In this document: piece by piece, positions 1-6,700 of the stretch
How positions within the stretch are numbered: the first letter of the stretch is position 1
Layout: every line of letters begins with the position of its first letter
Assembly (NCBI GenBank): GCA_014803815.1
Contig: JAAVAY010000024.1
Coordinates: forward strand, 24,365-38,346
DNA length: 13,982 bases
DNA from: Allobaculum sp.
GTDB taxonomy: Bacteria; Bacillota_I; Bacilli_A; Erysipelotrichales; Erysipelotrichaceae
Reading direction: 5' to 3'
Made by a program: the position numbers and the translations under genes
Notes under the pieces: model-generated
What the model was told of the DNA's origin: nothing
The model's database searches: none
What the model saw: only the letters and a program-made list of their open reading frames with translations

Positions 1-190
1 GCGCCTCTTCGGGAGTAAATCCCCCCGAGCCGCCATTTCCGTCGATGCCATCAAGCTTGTGATATAGCCACGAGCTCGATTTTCCGAAATAAGTTCTTGC
101 AATCTCACGCCATGAGATAGCCACGAGGATGTCTGACACTTTGGTTTTAACGTCCGGGATGAAAGTTTTGGTTTTAACGGCTTTTTCCAT
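1..190 (-). CDS. DUF5053-like small phage/mobile-element protein, cut by window edge
   Basis: Only the first 63 codons are in the window; the 3' end lies off the left edge. The start is the ATG at 188-190. The visible protein begins MEKAVKTKTF and contains VAISWREIARTYFGKSSSWLYH, with KLDGIDGNGG after it. This 'I..TYFGKS.SWLYH' pattern, like a short helix-turn-helix, resembles the DUF5053 proteins of Bacteroides phages and mobile elements as I remember them; no search was run. The N-terminus carries a short internal repeat (VKTKTFIPD then VKTKVSD). It follows the 50-aa gene on the same strand after a 50-base gap that contains a GC-rich hairpin. The role is unknown, though DNA binding is plausible. 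Confidence 0.6.
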   Translation of the reverse strand, partial: MEKAVKTKTFIPDVKTKVSDILVAISWREIARTYFGKSSSWLYHKLDGIDGNGGSGGFTPEEA

Positions 191-207
191 AATGTTGTTT
201 TATTTAA

Positions 208-233
208 GCCCTCCCCCTCGAGAGAGGGAGGGC
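208..233 (-). other. GC-rich intergenic hairpin
   Basis: The arms GCCCTCCC and GGGAGGGC are perfect 8-bp complements around a 10-base loop. They lie between the 50-aa gene and the DUF5053-like gene. On the minus strand the hairpin is followed by TTAAATAAAA rather than a clean T run, so it could be a weak terminator or a processing or stability element. The 13-mer GCCCTCCCCCTCG within it recurs exactly at 1047-1059, in the hairpin between hicA and hicB. Confidence 0.5.
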
Positions 234-240
234 GTTAGCG

Positions 241-393
241 TTAGGGGAGGTCGGTCAATTCATCGACGAGTTGTTGAATGTAGTAGAGCATTTGAGGGTG
301 ACCGTTCGGGAAGCTTGCCCGATAGTTTCGGATGGCTCTTATGAGCGCCTCCTCTTTTTCCGAGAGTTCGAATTTTTCTTTTCGTTTTTTCAT
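241..393 (-). CDS. small uncharacterised phage protein, 50 aa
   Basis: The 50-codon gene starts at the ATG at 391-393, giving MKKRKEKFELSEKEEALIRA and ending LVDELTDLP. A longer in-frame version reaching 570 was rejected because it reads through the promoter and the upstream terminator. The protein is highly charged and probably all helical, with a central 'EALIRAIRNYRASFPNG' stretch. I recall similar short proteins in Bacteroides phages and conjugative elements, but they have no assigned function. It has its own promoter (421-452) with two palindromes, so it is separately regulated, and its leader is only about 20-25 bases long. The function is unknown. Confidence 0.65.
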   Translation of the reverse strand: MKKRKEKFELSEKEEALIRAIRNYRASFPNGHPQMLYYIQQLVDELTDLP

Positions 394-420
394 ATTGATT
401 AGTTGATTAATTTGACACTG

Positions 421-452
421 CAAAGTTACTACTAATTTTCGTAGTATGCAAA
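421..452 (-). promoter_or_regulatory. Bacteroidetes-type promoter of the 50-aa gene
   Basis: On the minus strand the -33 element TTTG (449-452) and the -7 element TAACTTTG (421-428) are separated by exactly 20 bases. This fits the known Bacteroides consensus TTTG-N19/20-TAnnTTTG. The spacer is occupied by a palindrome, described separately at 427-446. Confidence 0.8.
427..446. promoter_or_regulatory. palindromic operator in the promoter spacer
   Basis: TACTACTAATTTTCGTAGTA has 6-bp arms TACTAC/GTAGTA. Two further symmetric pairs lie inside. It sits between the -33 and -7 boxes, where a bound protein would block RNA polymerase. The protein that binds it is not known. Confidence 0.55.
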
Positions 453-464
453 TTTTAAGACCAC

Positions 465-488
465 AAAAATACGAAAATTCGTATTTTT
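465..488. promoter_or_regulatory. upstream palindrome, probable second operator
   Basis: The perfect 11-bp arms AAAAATACGAA (465-475) and TTCGTATTTTT (478-488) are separated by AA. It lies 12 bases upstream of the -33 box of the 50-aa gene promoter. The TACGAA core differs from the TACTAC arms of the spacer operator, so a different protein may bind here. Confidence 0.5.
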
Positions 489-491
489 TCA

Positions 492-523
492 GATTGTCGA
501 GTTCGAGGCAGTGCTTAACCGAC
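492..523. repeat. 32-bp direct repeat, copy A
   Basis: This matches copy B (1348-1379) at 28 of 32 bases in the same orientation. The core GTGCTTAACCGAC is identical. In copy B the sequence includes the stop codon and last two codons of the antirepressor. Copy A therefore looks like a duplicated scrap of that gene's 3' end, and the two copies bracket the hicAB module. Confidence 0.7.
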
Positions 524-526
524 AAC

Positions 527-557
527 AAAAAACCCCCGCCCGGAGAAGGGGCGAGGG
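527..557 (-). terminator. intrinsic terminator after hicB
   Basis: On the minus strand, CCCTCGCCC and GGGCGGGGG pair as a 9-bp stem (one G-U pair) with a 7-base loop, followed directly by TTTTTT (532-527). It starts 34 bases past the hicB stop codon. It ends the hicAB transcript and insulates the 50-aa gene. Confidence 0.85.
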
Positions 558-591
558 CAAGACCACTCACGTAATGAAATGGATTGCTAAA

Positions 592-990
592 TCAAACAAG
601 ACGCAGAGCGGCCAGTTCTAAACCGAGACGGTGAATACCGTCCTCAATCTTTTCAAGTTGTTTGTCGGATATCTGAGCGGAGCCGTTGCGATATTGGCGC
701 ATAAGGCTGTCATTGATACCAAGGTAACGGCCCAGGGCACTCACATTCAGCATCGAGTAATACTCAAAGAGGGAAGAGATGTCAAAGCTGAATTCAACAT
801 CTTCATTCAGGAAATCGGGGATGTCATCACCGATTTCATCGTACGTCTTAATGACCTCGTCAAGAGAATTGAAGAAGTCCTCTCTGGCTTCCTTTACTGA
901 ATCTCCGGTGCCAATGAGGCGCACCTTATCGCCTGTGGTGTTGTAGGCTATATATGAGCCGTCAGATTGTTTTTCTATACTTACTTTCAT
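592..990 (-). CDS. hicB: HicB-family antitoxin
   Basis: This 132-aa protein has the two-part HicB layout. Residues 1 to about 60 (MKVSIEKQSDGSYIAY...) form the degenerate RNase-H-like fold that covers the toxin. Residues from about 78 on (VSALGRYLGINDSLMRQYRN) form a helix-turn-helix that binds the operon's operator. It lies 73 bases downstream of hicA on the same strand, which is the usual toxin-first order for HicAB. The gap contains a terminator-like hairpin, so antitoxin output may partly depend on read-through. The two perfect operator copies before hicA are the likely binding sites for its C-terminal domain. A diverged paralogue is encoded at 8541-8957 with a similar C-terminal half. 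The start is the ATG at 988-990. Confidence 0.85.
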   Translation of the reverse strand: MKVSIEKQSDGSYIAYNTTGDKVRLIGTGDSVKEAREDFFNSLDEVIKTYDEIGDDIPDFLNEDVEFSFDISSLFEYYSMLNVSALGRYLGINDSLMRQYRNGSAQISDKQLEKIEDGIHRLGLELAALRLV

Positions 991-1030
991 ATCGAGCGGG
1001 TGTTAAGGGTTGAGACTCTATTCATTGAAA

Positions 1031-1059
1031 CGAGAGGGAGAGGAGTGCCCTCCCCCTCG
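1031..1059 (-). other. hairpin between hicA and hicB
   Basis: On the minus strand CGAGGGGGAG and CTCCCTCTCG pair over 10 bp, including one G-U pair, with a 9-base loop and a following TTTC. It could attenuate transcription between toxin and antitoxin, or protect one of the two messages. It shares GCCCTCCCCCTCG with the hairpin at 208-233. Confidence 0.5.
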
Positions 1060-1063
1060 TAGA

Positions 1064-1243
1064 TTAGAAGCCGATTTGCTTTCTTAGAGCGTTCATCAGG
1101 CCTTTTCGGATTTCCTGCGAGCCGTGTCTTTCGACTATCAGACGCTCGCCGTTGTCGTTGACGTAGATGTCATGTTTCTTTCCGTGGGCGTACAATCGAT
1201 AGCCCTTTTCGGTGGCGATTTTAATCAGTTCTTTCCATTTCAT
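1064..1243 (-). CDS. hicA: HicA-family mRNA interferase toxin
   Basis: The protein is 59 aa, the usual HicA length. HicA toxins are small dsRNA-binding-fold ribonucleases that cleave mRNA, using a histidine in a G-x-x-H motif. Here this is GKKH with His24, followed by DIYV. The C-terminal part has the family pattern of a basic HG.QEIRKG segment and ends LMNALRKQIGF. The start is the ATG at 1241-1243. A much longer in-frame extension to 1654 was rejected because it crosses the promoter and the antirepressor gene. The gene is preceded by a strong promoter with tandem operators and followed by hicB. The histidine is intact, so the toxin is probably active. Confidence 0.88.
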   Translation of the reverse strand: MKWKELIKIATEKGYRLYAHGKKHDIYVNDNGERLIVERHGSQEIRKGLMNALRKQIGF

Positions 1244-1274
1244 TATGTCAATTTTCTCGTTTGATTTAGCACTA

Positions 1275-1306
1275 CAAAGGTATAACATTTTCGTTATACT
1301 ACCAAA
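1275..1306 (-). promoter_or_regulatory. Bacteroidetes-type promoter of hicAB
   Basis: On the minus strand, TTTG (1303-1306), exactly 20 bases, then TACCTTTG (1275-1282). The leader to the hicA ATG is short, about 25-30 bases. The operator at 1281-1298 fills the spacer, consistent with autorepression by HicB. Confidence 0.82.
1281..1298. promoter_or_regulatory. hicAB operator, proximal copy
   Basis: TATAACATTTTCGTTATA is an inverted repeat with arms TATAAC/GTTATA and a 6-base centre. It overlaps the -7 box and fills the promoter spacer. The inner 16 bases recur exactly at 1324-1339. HicB, which has a DNA-binding C-terminus, is the likely ligand (inference). Confidence 0.7.
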
Positions 1307-1323
1307 TATTTTTGATGGAAAAT

Positions 1324-1339
1324 ATAACATTTTCGTTAT
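1324..1339. promoter_or_regulatory. hicAB operator, distal copy
   Basis: ATAACATTTTCGTTAT is identical to the 16-base core at 1282-1297. The copies lie 42 bases apart start to start, about four helical turns, so two bound HicB assemblies would face the same side of the DNA. Confidence 0.68.
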
Positions 1340-1347
1340 TTTTCTCT

Positions 1348-1379
1348 GATTGGTGAGTCCGAGGCGGTGCTTAACCGAC
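1348..1379. repeat. 32-bp direct repeat, copy B (3' end of antirepressor gene)
   Basis: This is the partner of copy A at 492-523 (28 of 32 bases identical). It covers the antirepressor stop codon (1371-1373) and the sequence just past it. The segment between the copies contains hicAB and its terminator, an 856-base repeat-to-repeat unit. Confidence 0.7.
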
Positions 1380-1889
1380 GAACAGCGAGGGGGTGGGATT
1401 GAGACGTTCGGCCCGGAGTTTGTCGAGAGCCTCCTCGGCCTTGCGTCGTCGCCCTTTAGCCTCCCGCTCGTCGGAGATAGCCGAATTGATTTGCTCGAGC
1501 AGTTCGATTTCGGCATTGTTGGCCTCGATGGTGCGCCGCATCGACGAAGAGAAATGCTCGTAGAGCACGTCATAGCACTCGCGGCGATAGCGAGTGACGG
1601 CCTCGCGCGCCTCCGGAGCAACCTTGCCCGGATTGATAGTAGCGAGCCATCCATAGACGTCGCGGAGGGGGATGCAAGTCATTTCGTATTGCTTCCCATC
1701 CGCTCCAGTTGAGGTCATAATGACCTCAACTGAATTGAAAAAATCGTCGGATGCGAGCTTCCGACGTTGGACCTTCGCGTCGATTGCGAGGGCGTCGCAG
1801 ATGGGGCGGATTGGGACGTAGATTTCGCCCTCACGGTCGACGGTGACGATGTCGACACCGTTGATTTTGCAGATTAGAGACTGATTCAT
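1371..1889 (-). CDS. phage antirepressor, P22_AR_N-type N-terminal domain
   Basis: This is a 172-aa protein. Residues about 5-113 match the phage antirepressor N-terminal domain (P22 Ant-like): a short strand-rich start (ICKINGVDIVTVDREGEIYV), then 'IRPICDALAID...QRRKL', a variable loop, and 'CIPLRDVYGWLATINP.KV.PEAREAVTRYRRECYDVLYEHF'. Residues about 116-162 are charged and helical, probably a coiled coil. Family members bind and inactivate the prophage repressor, or act as modular phage regulators. It lies at the end of the leftward operon. A cleavable repressor is absent from the window, so an antirepressor route to induction makes sense (inference). The start ATG is at 1887-1889; the stop lies inside the 32-bp direct repeat. 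Confidence 0.82.
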   Translation of the reverse strand: MNQSLICKINGVDIVTVDREGEIYVPIRPICDALAIDAKVQRRKLASDDFFNSVEVIMTSTGADGKQYEMTCIPLRDVYGWLATINPGKVAPEAREAVTRYRRECYDVLYEHFSSSMRRTIEANNAEIELLEQINSAISDEREAKGRRRKAEEALDKLRAERLNPTPSLFVG

Positions 1890-1937
1890 TTTTACGGATT
1901 TTTACAAGGGTGTTGAGATAAGTGGAATTGAGTCGGT

Positions 1938-2120
1938 TTATTTCGACTTTGATTTGGGGGGTCTCGATGGGGCGCGGTAGCCGCACCATGTGCAGACACC
2001 GAGAGCTACATTCAGGGCGTAATTCTCGCGGTCGCATTTGGGGCAGCGGAGAAGCAGGACGGTGCCGTCGGCATACCATTCGACACCGTAGGCGGCTTTG
2101 ATGAGACGGTCTTTTTTCAT
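1938..2120 (-). CDS. small zinc-ribbon protein, 60 aa
   Basis: The 60-aa protein has two CxxC knuckles, CPKC (residues 26-29) and CTWC (43-46), 13 residues apart. This is a typical four-cysteine zinc ribbon. The C-terminus is basic and low complexity (RAPSRPPKSKSK), which suits nucleic-acid contact. The start is the ATG at 2118-2120 (MKKDRLIKAA). It lies 48 bases upstream of the antirepressor and probably shares its transcript. A terminator-like hairpin stands 16 bases upstream of the start. Function is not known; small zinc-ribbon proteins of this kind are common in phage early regions. Confidence 0.72.
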   Translation of the reverse strand: MKKDRLIKAAYGVEWYADGTVLLLRCPKCDRENYALNVALGVCTWCGYRAPSRPPKSKSK

Positions 2121-2130
2121 ACTTGGTGGG

Positions 2131-2159
2131 AAAAACGGAGAGAGCCGCGCCCCTCTCCG
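2131..2159 (-). terminator. terminator-like hairpin upstream of the zinc-ribbon gene
   Basis: On the minus strand, CGGAGAG and CTCTCCG form a 7-bp stem with a 10-base loop, followed by TTTTT. It lies within the operon, so it is likelier to attenuate transcription of the zinc-ribbon and antirepressor genes than to end it fully. Confidence 0.5.
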
Positions 2160-2222
2160 GGTGATTTCGCTTTCTGATGAGTATTGGTTAGAGAGAATGA
2201 CTTGCCTGCGCGGCGGCGTGGA

Positions 2223-2624
2223 TTACTTCGACGCCAGCACCTTTGCAACAGCCATAGGCGTTTGCAGGACAGATTCGGAGAGGAGAGCTTTGCAATTCAC
2301 GACGAGAGAACGCGAGCGACCCACCCCGGCTATTCCGGAGCCGTCAGCCACCGGCGAATTAATAGTCACTACGCCTATGACGATGGAACAGTCATATTTC
2401 TCGACATAGGCGTCGAACAGGGCGTGGAGGTCATTGACGCGACGCTGCACCTCGGAGGTAAACGCTTTGTAGGCCTCGGATTCGACAATTTTGTCGAATT
2501 CCTCCCGGGTGGTGACGGAGTCCATGCGCGATGAGAGCTCCTCGCACCCGACCTTAGCGGCGTCTTTTTCCTTGGCCTCTTTGAGCAGCGAGGCCAGTTT
2601 TTGTAAAAAATCAGAGATAGGCAT
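2223..2624 (-). CDS. uncharacterised phage protein, 133 aa
   Basis: I do not recognise a family. The first ~80 residues (MPISDFLQKLASLLKEAKEK...) are charged and helical, with several K/E-rich heptad-like stretches that could form a coiled coil. The second half has strand-like segments (CSIVIGVVTINSP, GVGRSRSLVVNCKALL). No signal peptide or membrane segment is seen. It is collinear with the genes on both sides, 27 bases below the stop of the 130-aa gene, and about 100 bases above the zinc-ribbon gene. The start is the ATG at 2622-2624. It is called real because of its operon position and uninterrupted length. Confidence 0.6.
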   Translation of the reverse strand: MPISDFLQKLASLLKEAKEKDAAKVGCEELSSRMDSVTTREEFDKIVESEAYKAFTSEVQRRVNDLHALFDAYVEKYDCSIVIGVVTINSPVADGSGIAGVGRSRSLVVNCKALLSESVLQTPMAVAKVLASK

Positions 2625-2651
2625 GTTGAAAAGAAATTAGAGATTAATAAA

Positions 2652-3044
2652 TTAGTGATTAATAAAAGGGTTTTCTCCAAGAGATATGAAGCGGCGAGGG
2701 TACGAATAATCGGCCGCACGCAACTTGAAATCAGCCCTTGAATAAGACTCGGTGCAATACTCCGTGAAGAGCCGGCGTACGGCGGGGCCATAAGGGTAAT
2801 GGGCATAAACGCCCGACGACTTCCGGACGAGAGAAGGGTCGACCTCGACAGAGAGCAGCACGTCAAACGTGACGATTCCGTTAAGGCGGTGCGCCCACTC
2901 TTCGGGCGAGCCCTCAAAGAAGCAGAACCCGCGCGAAATCGAGCCGCCCGAGCCGAAGTGGAAGTGGTCAGTGTTATTGCGGAGAGTGAGCCCCTCCATG
3001 TAGCGGAGGAACTCCTGGAGCGAGCAAAAGCGATGTAAGAGCAT
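2652..3044 (-). CDS. uncharacterised phage protein, 130 aa
   Basis: This 130-aa protein starts MLLHRFCSLQEFLRYMEGLT. It has aromatic and histidine-rich patches (TDHFHFGSGG, ISRGFCFFEG) and then VTFDVLLSVEV, which suggests a compact alpha/beta fold. No family was recognised with confidence. The start ATG (3042-3044) lies two bases past the stop of the 128-aa gene, so translation is probably coupled. There is no membrane segment or signal peptide. Its position among replication and control genes of a phage early operon suggests an accessory role, but nothing visible fixes it. Confidence 0.62.
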   Translation of the reverse strand: MLLHRFCSLQEFLRYMEGLTLRNNTDHFHFGSGGSISRGFCFFEGSPEEWAHRLNGIVTFDVLLSVEVDPSLVRKSSGVYAHYPYGPAVRRLFTEYCTESYSRADFKLRAADYSYPRRFISLGENPFINH

Positions 3045-3046
3045 GA

Positions 3047-3433
3047 TTATTCGAATAGCGACAGTTGCACAAGGGACTTTTCGGCAGCGCGGAGAGCGTC
3101 TTGAGATTCAGGGATGAAATGCTCAAGATATCCGAGCATAAACCCGACGGCGTGGAGTTTGGCATCATGTTGGGAGCGGAACCGCCCGGACTCGGCCGAG
3201 GGGAGGCGTGACGACTTGCCGCCCTTAGCCCACGAGACGCAGAACCCGTAGACCCACGAGCCGTCAGGGAGCAGCGCGCTCGAGATGGTTATGACCTCGG
3301 CTCGGGATTCGGTCAGCGTCCATGAAGAGGAAGCCGCGACGGGCGAGAGGTCAGGAGCCGGAGCTGCGATGCGCAGGCCGTCATAGCGATTAACCGAGGC
3401 GGGCCGCTGCATCGTCGTAATGTTTTTTGACAC
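3047..3433 (-). CDS. phage protein with C-terminal sliding-clamp-type motif, 128 aa
   Basis: The family of this 128-aa protein is not recognised. Residues 1-45 are low complexity and rich in Ala, Ser and Pro, probably disordered. Residues about 46-110 (AEVITISSALLPDGSWVYGF...HAVGFMLGYLEHFIP) look folded. The last residues are VQLSLFE: QLSLF at 123-127 is the canonical bacterial beta-clamp-binding pentapeptide (consensus QL[S/D]LF). This is seen directly; clamp binding is an inference. The start overlaps the upstream DnaA-like gene by 44 bases. A second Met at codon 8 (start at 3412) would shorten the overlap to 23. The setting beside a primase-helicase and a DnaA-like protein supports a replication role. 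Confidence 0.65.
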   Translation of the reverse strand: MSKNITTMQRPASVNRYDGLRIAAPAPDLSPVAASSSWTLTESRAEVITISSALLPDGSWVYGFCVSWAKGGKSSRLPSAESGRFRSQHDAKLHAVGFMLGYLEHFIPESQDALRAAEKSLVQLSLFE

Positions 3434-3692
3434 GTTCGTACTTCCGGGCGAACAATCGACTCACCGAGATATAGTTTTCGGCGACGTGGCGGGTTTTGCA
3501 AATGCCGACGCGCCCGCGCATCAGCACGAAACCGATAGAGCTGTCAATCGCCCCCAGGCGTGAGGCGAGGAGCACAAAGAGCTGTCGGGCCTCGACAACC
3601 GGCCACAGGCGCGAACGGCTCACGAGTTTGCGTTGAGAGATGCCGGTGACAGCCTTGACGGCATCAAAGATTTGCGGATAGAGTATTGCCAT
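3390..3692 (-). CDS. DnaA domain IV-like DNA-binding protein, 100 aa
   Basis: Residues about 30-90 (PVVEARQLFVLLASRLGAID, then a second block with TRHVAENYI) follow the pattern of DnaA domain IV: a helix in which Arg starts the R.....YLAR-type segment, a turn, and a recognition segment corresponding to the 'GRDHTTV' signature, here 'GICKTRHVAEN'. Domain IV binds DnaA boxes in double-stranded origin DNA. There is no AAA+ domain, so this would only bind DNA and not melt the origin. It ends inside the next gene and begins 17 bases past the primase-helicase stop. A role in marking the element's origin is plausible (inference). The start is the ATG at 3690-3692. Confidence 0.6.
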   Translation of the reverse strand: MAILYPQIFDAVKAVTGISQRKLVSRSRLWPVVEARQLFVLLASRLGAIDSSIGFVLMRGRVGICKTRHVAENYISVSRLFARKYERVKKHYDDAAARLG

Positions 3693-3709
3693 AGTTTTGC
3701 ATTATGAAG

Positions 3710-6700
3710 CTAAAAAGGGTGAGAGTTTTGTTCCTTCTCGGGCGACCAAACTGTAAAGAACTCCACACCTCCCGACTTATCGTCGTCGCCCATAAACGAC
3801 TCCTCGGGGTGGTCTTTCTTCCAGATGTTATAATCGAATTGCGTATCGGGCGACTCAATCATCGGCCTGTTGATGTTGAAGTCGTAGCCCTTGTATTTGC
3901 AGTAAGCCTGAATCCTCTTTTTGATATTCGAGCGTGTGACGCTATGCCCCGACGGGCCGCCGGCAAAGTCGAGAAACGCCGGCCAAATTTCCTTATTGCG
4001 AGGGATGCGGCGATTGAGATTAGAGCCTGAGGGGTCGTAGTATTCCTCGGCCCATTGGAAGAAGGTCTCCGACATCGATTGACGCAGCGTGCGCAGCTCG
4101 ATGTTTTTCATCGGGGGCGGCACCACTCCCCTGCCCTCACGGTGCCAGCCCTCGGCGAAAGAGCGGAAATAATACATCACGCACTCGGCCATGAGGTTGT
4201 CGAAGAGCGTCCATTGATATTCATCCCAATCGGAGAAAAACATGTGGTGGAAATCGTCATAGAGCGAATAGTTTTGGTTATACCACGACGAGAACTCCAC
4301 ATAAGCCACACGACGCTTCACCGAACCTTGGTCAGCTCCTTTGATGGCGTGGTTGGTAGTGACGAGAATTTTGGGCGACTCGTCCTCGGGGATAGTGAAA
4401 CGAGCTCCGCCTTTAGGGTTAATCGGCATCGGGCCTGTAATCCAGTTGAAAATAAACTGGAAGTCGAAATTTGGCTTGATGTCGTCGATAAAAATGTGTC
4501 GGGTGGCCTTAGTGACCCCGGAGAGGACAAACTGGTCAGTAGGCGCGAACTGTTTGCCGTCGATAAAGAACTGTTTCGACACATAAGAGAGAGCCTTGCC
4601 GAGTACAGACTTGCCGGCGCCGCCCCATGCCTGACCCACTTCGGAAATGCGATGGTCCTGGATGACGACAGCCTGATTGTCCGATGGATATTTCCAATCG
4701 GAGATAAGATAGCCGATGGCGGTGACTTTATTCACGATGTGCTGAAGCCACTCGCAGTTTTCGTCATTGTTCGTCTCGCGGAAATTGCCGGGCGAATAGT
4801 AATTGTTTGATGTATTGATGAGATACTGAAGGAACTCGCATTTTTCGCCGTCGGGGGTCAACTCCCAGTAGTAAGTATCGCCCACCTTGGAGATAGACTT
4901 AATCACCTCAAGACGGCGAAATTTGCGAGGGATAAGGCGATTTTGCCACACATTGACAAACGGCAGTCCGCTCTTTATCTCCTGCGCGGAGATTTCCACC
5001 TGACCGTTATTATAGTAGGCGCGGTGGGTGTCAGGTTCGAAATTATTGAAATTGTCGGAGATGATTGGCAGACGGGCGAGTTTCTTGTCGGGAAGGAGCA
5101 CGTCAAGCTTGCTGATAAAAAACTCGCGCACGAGCGACGATTTGACATTCGCCATTATATAGTTCTGGATGAAATCGAGAATCTGAAAAGGATAAATCTG
5201 AAAGATTATGCCGTCATCGATACGGATAAATTCATAGCCCGTGTTCTCACCGTCAAAGCTCCGCAGGAGACGCGAAAAGCCGTTAGCCGTAAGAAATTTC
5301 ATGGCCTCGGAATAGTTGAAAATCACCTTGTCGTTATCCTTGCTGTCCTTGACTATGGAATAGATGTCAACGTCTGAAGAATACCGGCTGACCGGCACCA
5401 TCGCGCCGTTCTCTACCTTGTAGCGCACGCCGCCGAGTTTGAAAGTTGGGATTTCGGCGAGGCGGGAGCGGTGTGCTTCAAAAAACGCCTGATAATCGTT
5501 AAGGTGCCAGAAGTCGCGGATTTTGGCGTCGGAAAGAGAGGATATTTTATGGACGTCGAGCCACGTGCCCTTGCCGTTGTGGCTGTTCATCGTGTGGGTG
5601 ATGTCGACGAGCAGCTCGCCCTCGCGCCCCTTGAGAGAGCCAACGAGGAGGTCATCTATCCCCTTATCGCCGTTATCGTTGGCATTGACATGCGCCCACC
5701 AGGTGTCGACGTTAAGGCCGAGGTTGTTAAACGTGCGGATGTATTGGTTAAACTTGATAACGGCCGCGGCGAAACTGTTGGGACGTTTGTCGGCACGGTC
5801 GCCAGTGGTGATATTGCGCGAGAGGTCGTTCCAGTCGGAGTCCATCACGAGCACTATGTGGCGCACCTTACAGGCGATGACTATATCCTGTATGGCCTGT
5901 ATCAGCCCCTGGTCCTGCGACCCTATATTTGAGATACCCTGAATGCCGAGCGACAGGATGCCATGTTTGCAAGCCTTCTCGGCCTTCTTCTCCCCTTCCT
6001 GGAGGAAGAGCACATCGATGGGCGTTTTCGACTTGAAGAGAGCGCGCATCTTCTCGGGGATGTAGACCTGCGAGGGAGCGCCCGCCGGGGTCTGGTATTT
6101 CATTTCCGAGCCTCTCTCGTCTACATGAATCGCGGGATTGGCATAACGCACCCTAACGTAAGGGCGAGGGGTGCGGCTGCCTTTCGAAACGTAAGTGACC
6201 GGACGGCCGTAGAGGTCATAATAGAAGATGAGCATGTCGCCCCCCTTGAAGTCAGGGGAGAAATGCGGGCCGACAGAGCCGGGACGGAAAGGCGATTTGA
6301 GCATTTCCTGACCGTTCTCGATAACGTTGGCCATAATGTCCTCGACGGATATCCCCGAGGCCTCGAGCTGTCCGGCGCAGAACGACTGCGAGATATTCGC
6401 CCGAGCCTTGCTGACCGTCTCCTTCATCACCTGTTCCTCGGGGACTATTATCACGCCACACTCGGAGGCGCAGCCCTCGAGCACTTTCAGAAAGTCGGAT
6501 TTGATATCGAGGTGATGATAATGAGCGTATGCTTCGAGCGGCCCGGGGAAACCCTTTTCGCAGGCAAAGCAGCGGGCATTATTATACCCGGCTTTACGAC
6601 TGACGCGAAATTTTTTCGCCTTGCCGCAGAAAGGACACTCAACATCCTGCATGAGGCGGGATTTGGTAGCACCGGGGATAAGCGAGCGGATATCAGCCTC

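Noticed and set aside
394..570. N-terminal extension of the 50-aa gene
   Set aside because: It reads through the promoter, two palindromes and the hicB terminator.
1244..1654. Long N-terminal extension of hicA
   Set aside because: It passes through the hicAB promoter, both operators and the antirepressor gene; the 59-aa form is the normal HicA length.
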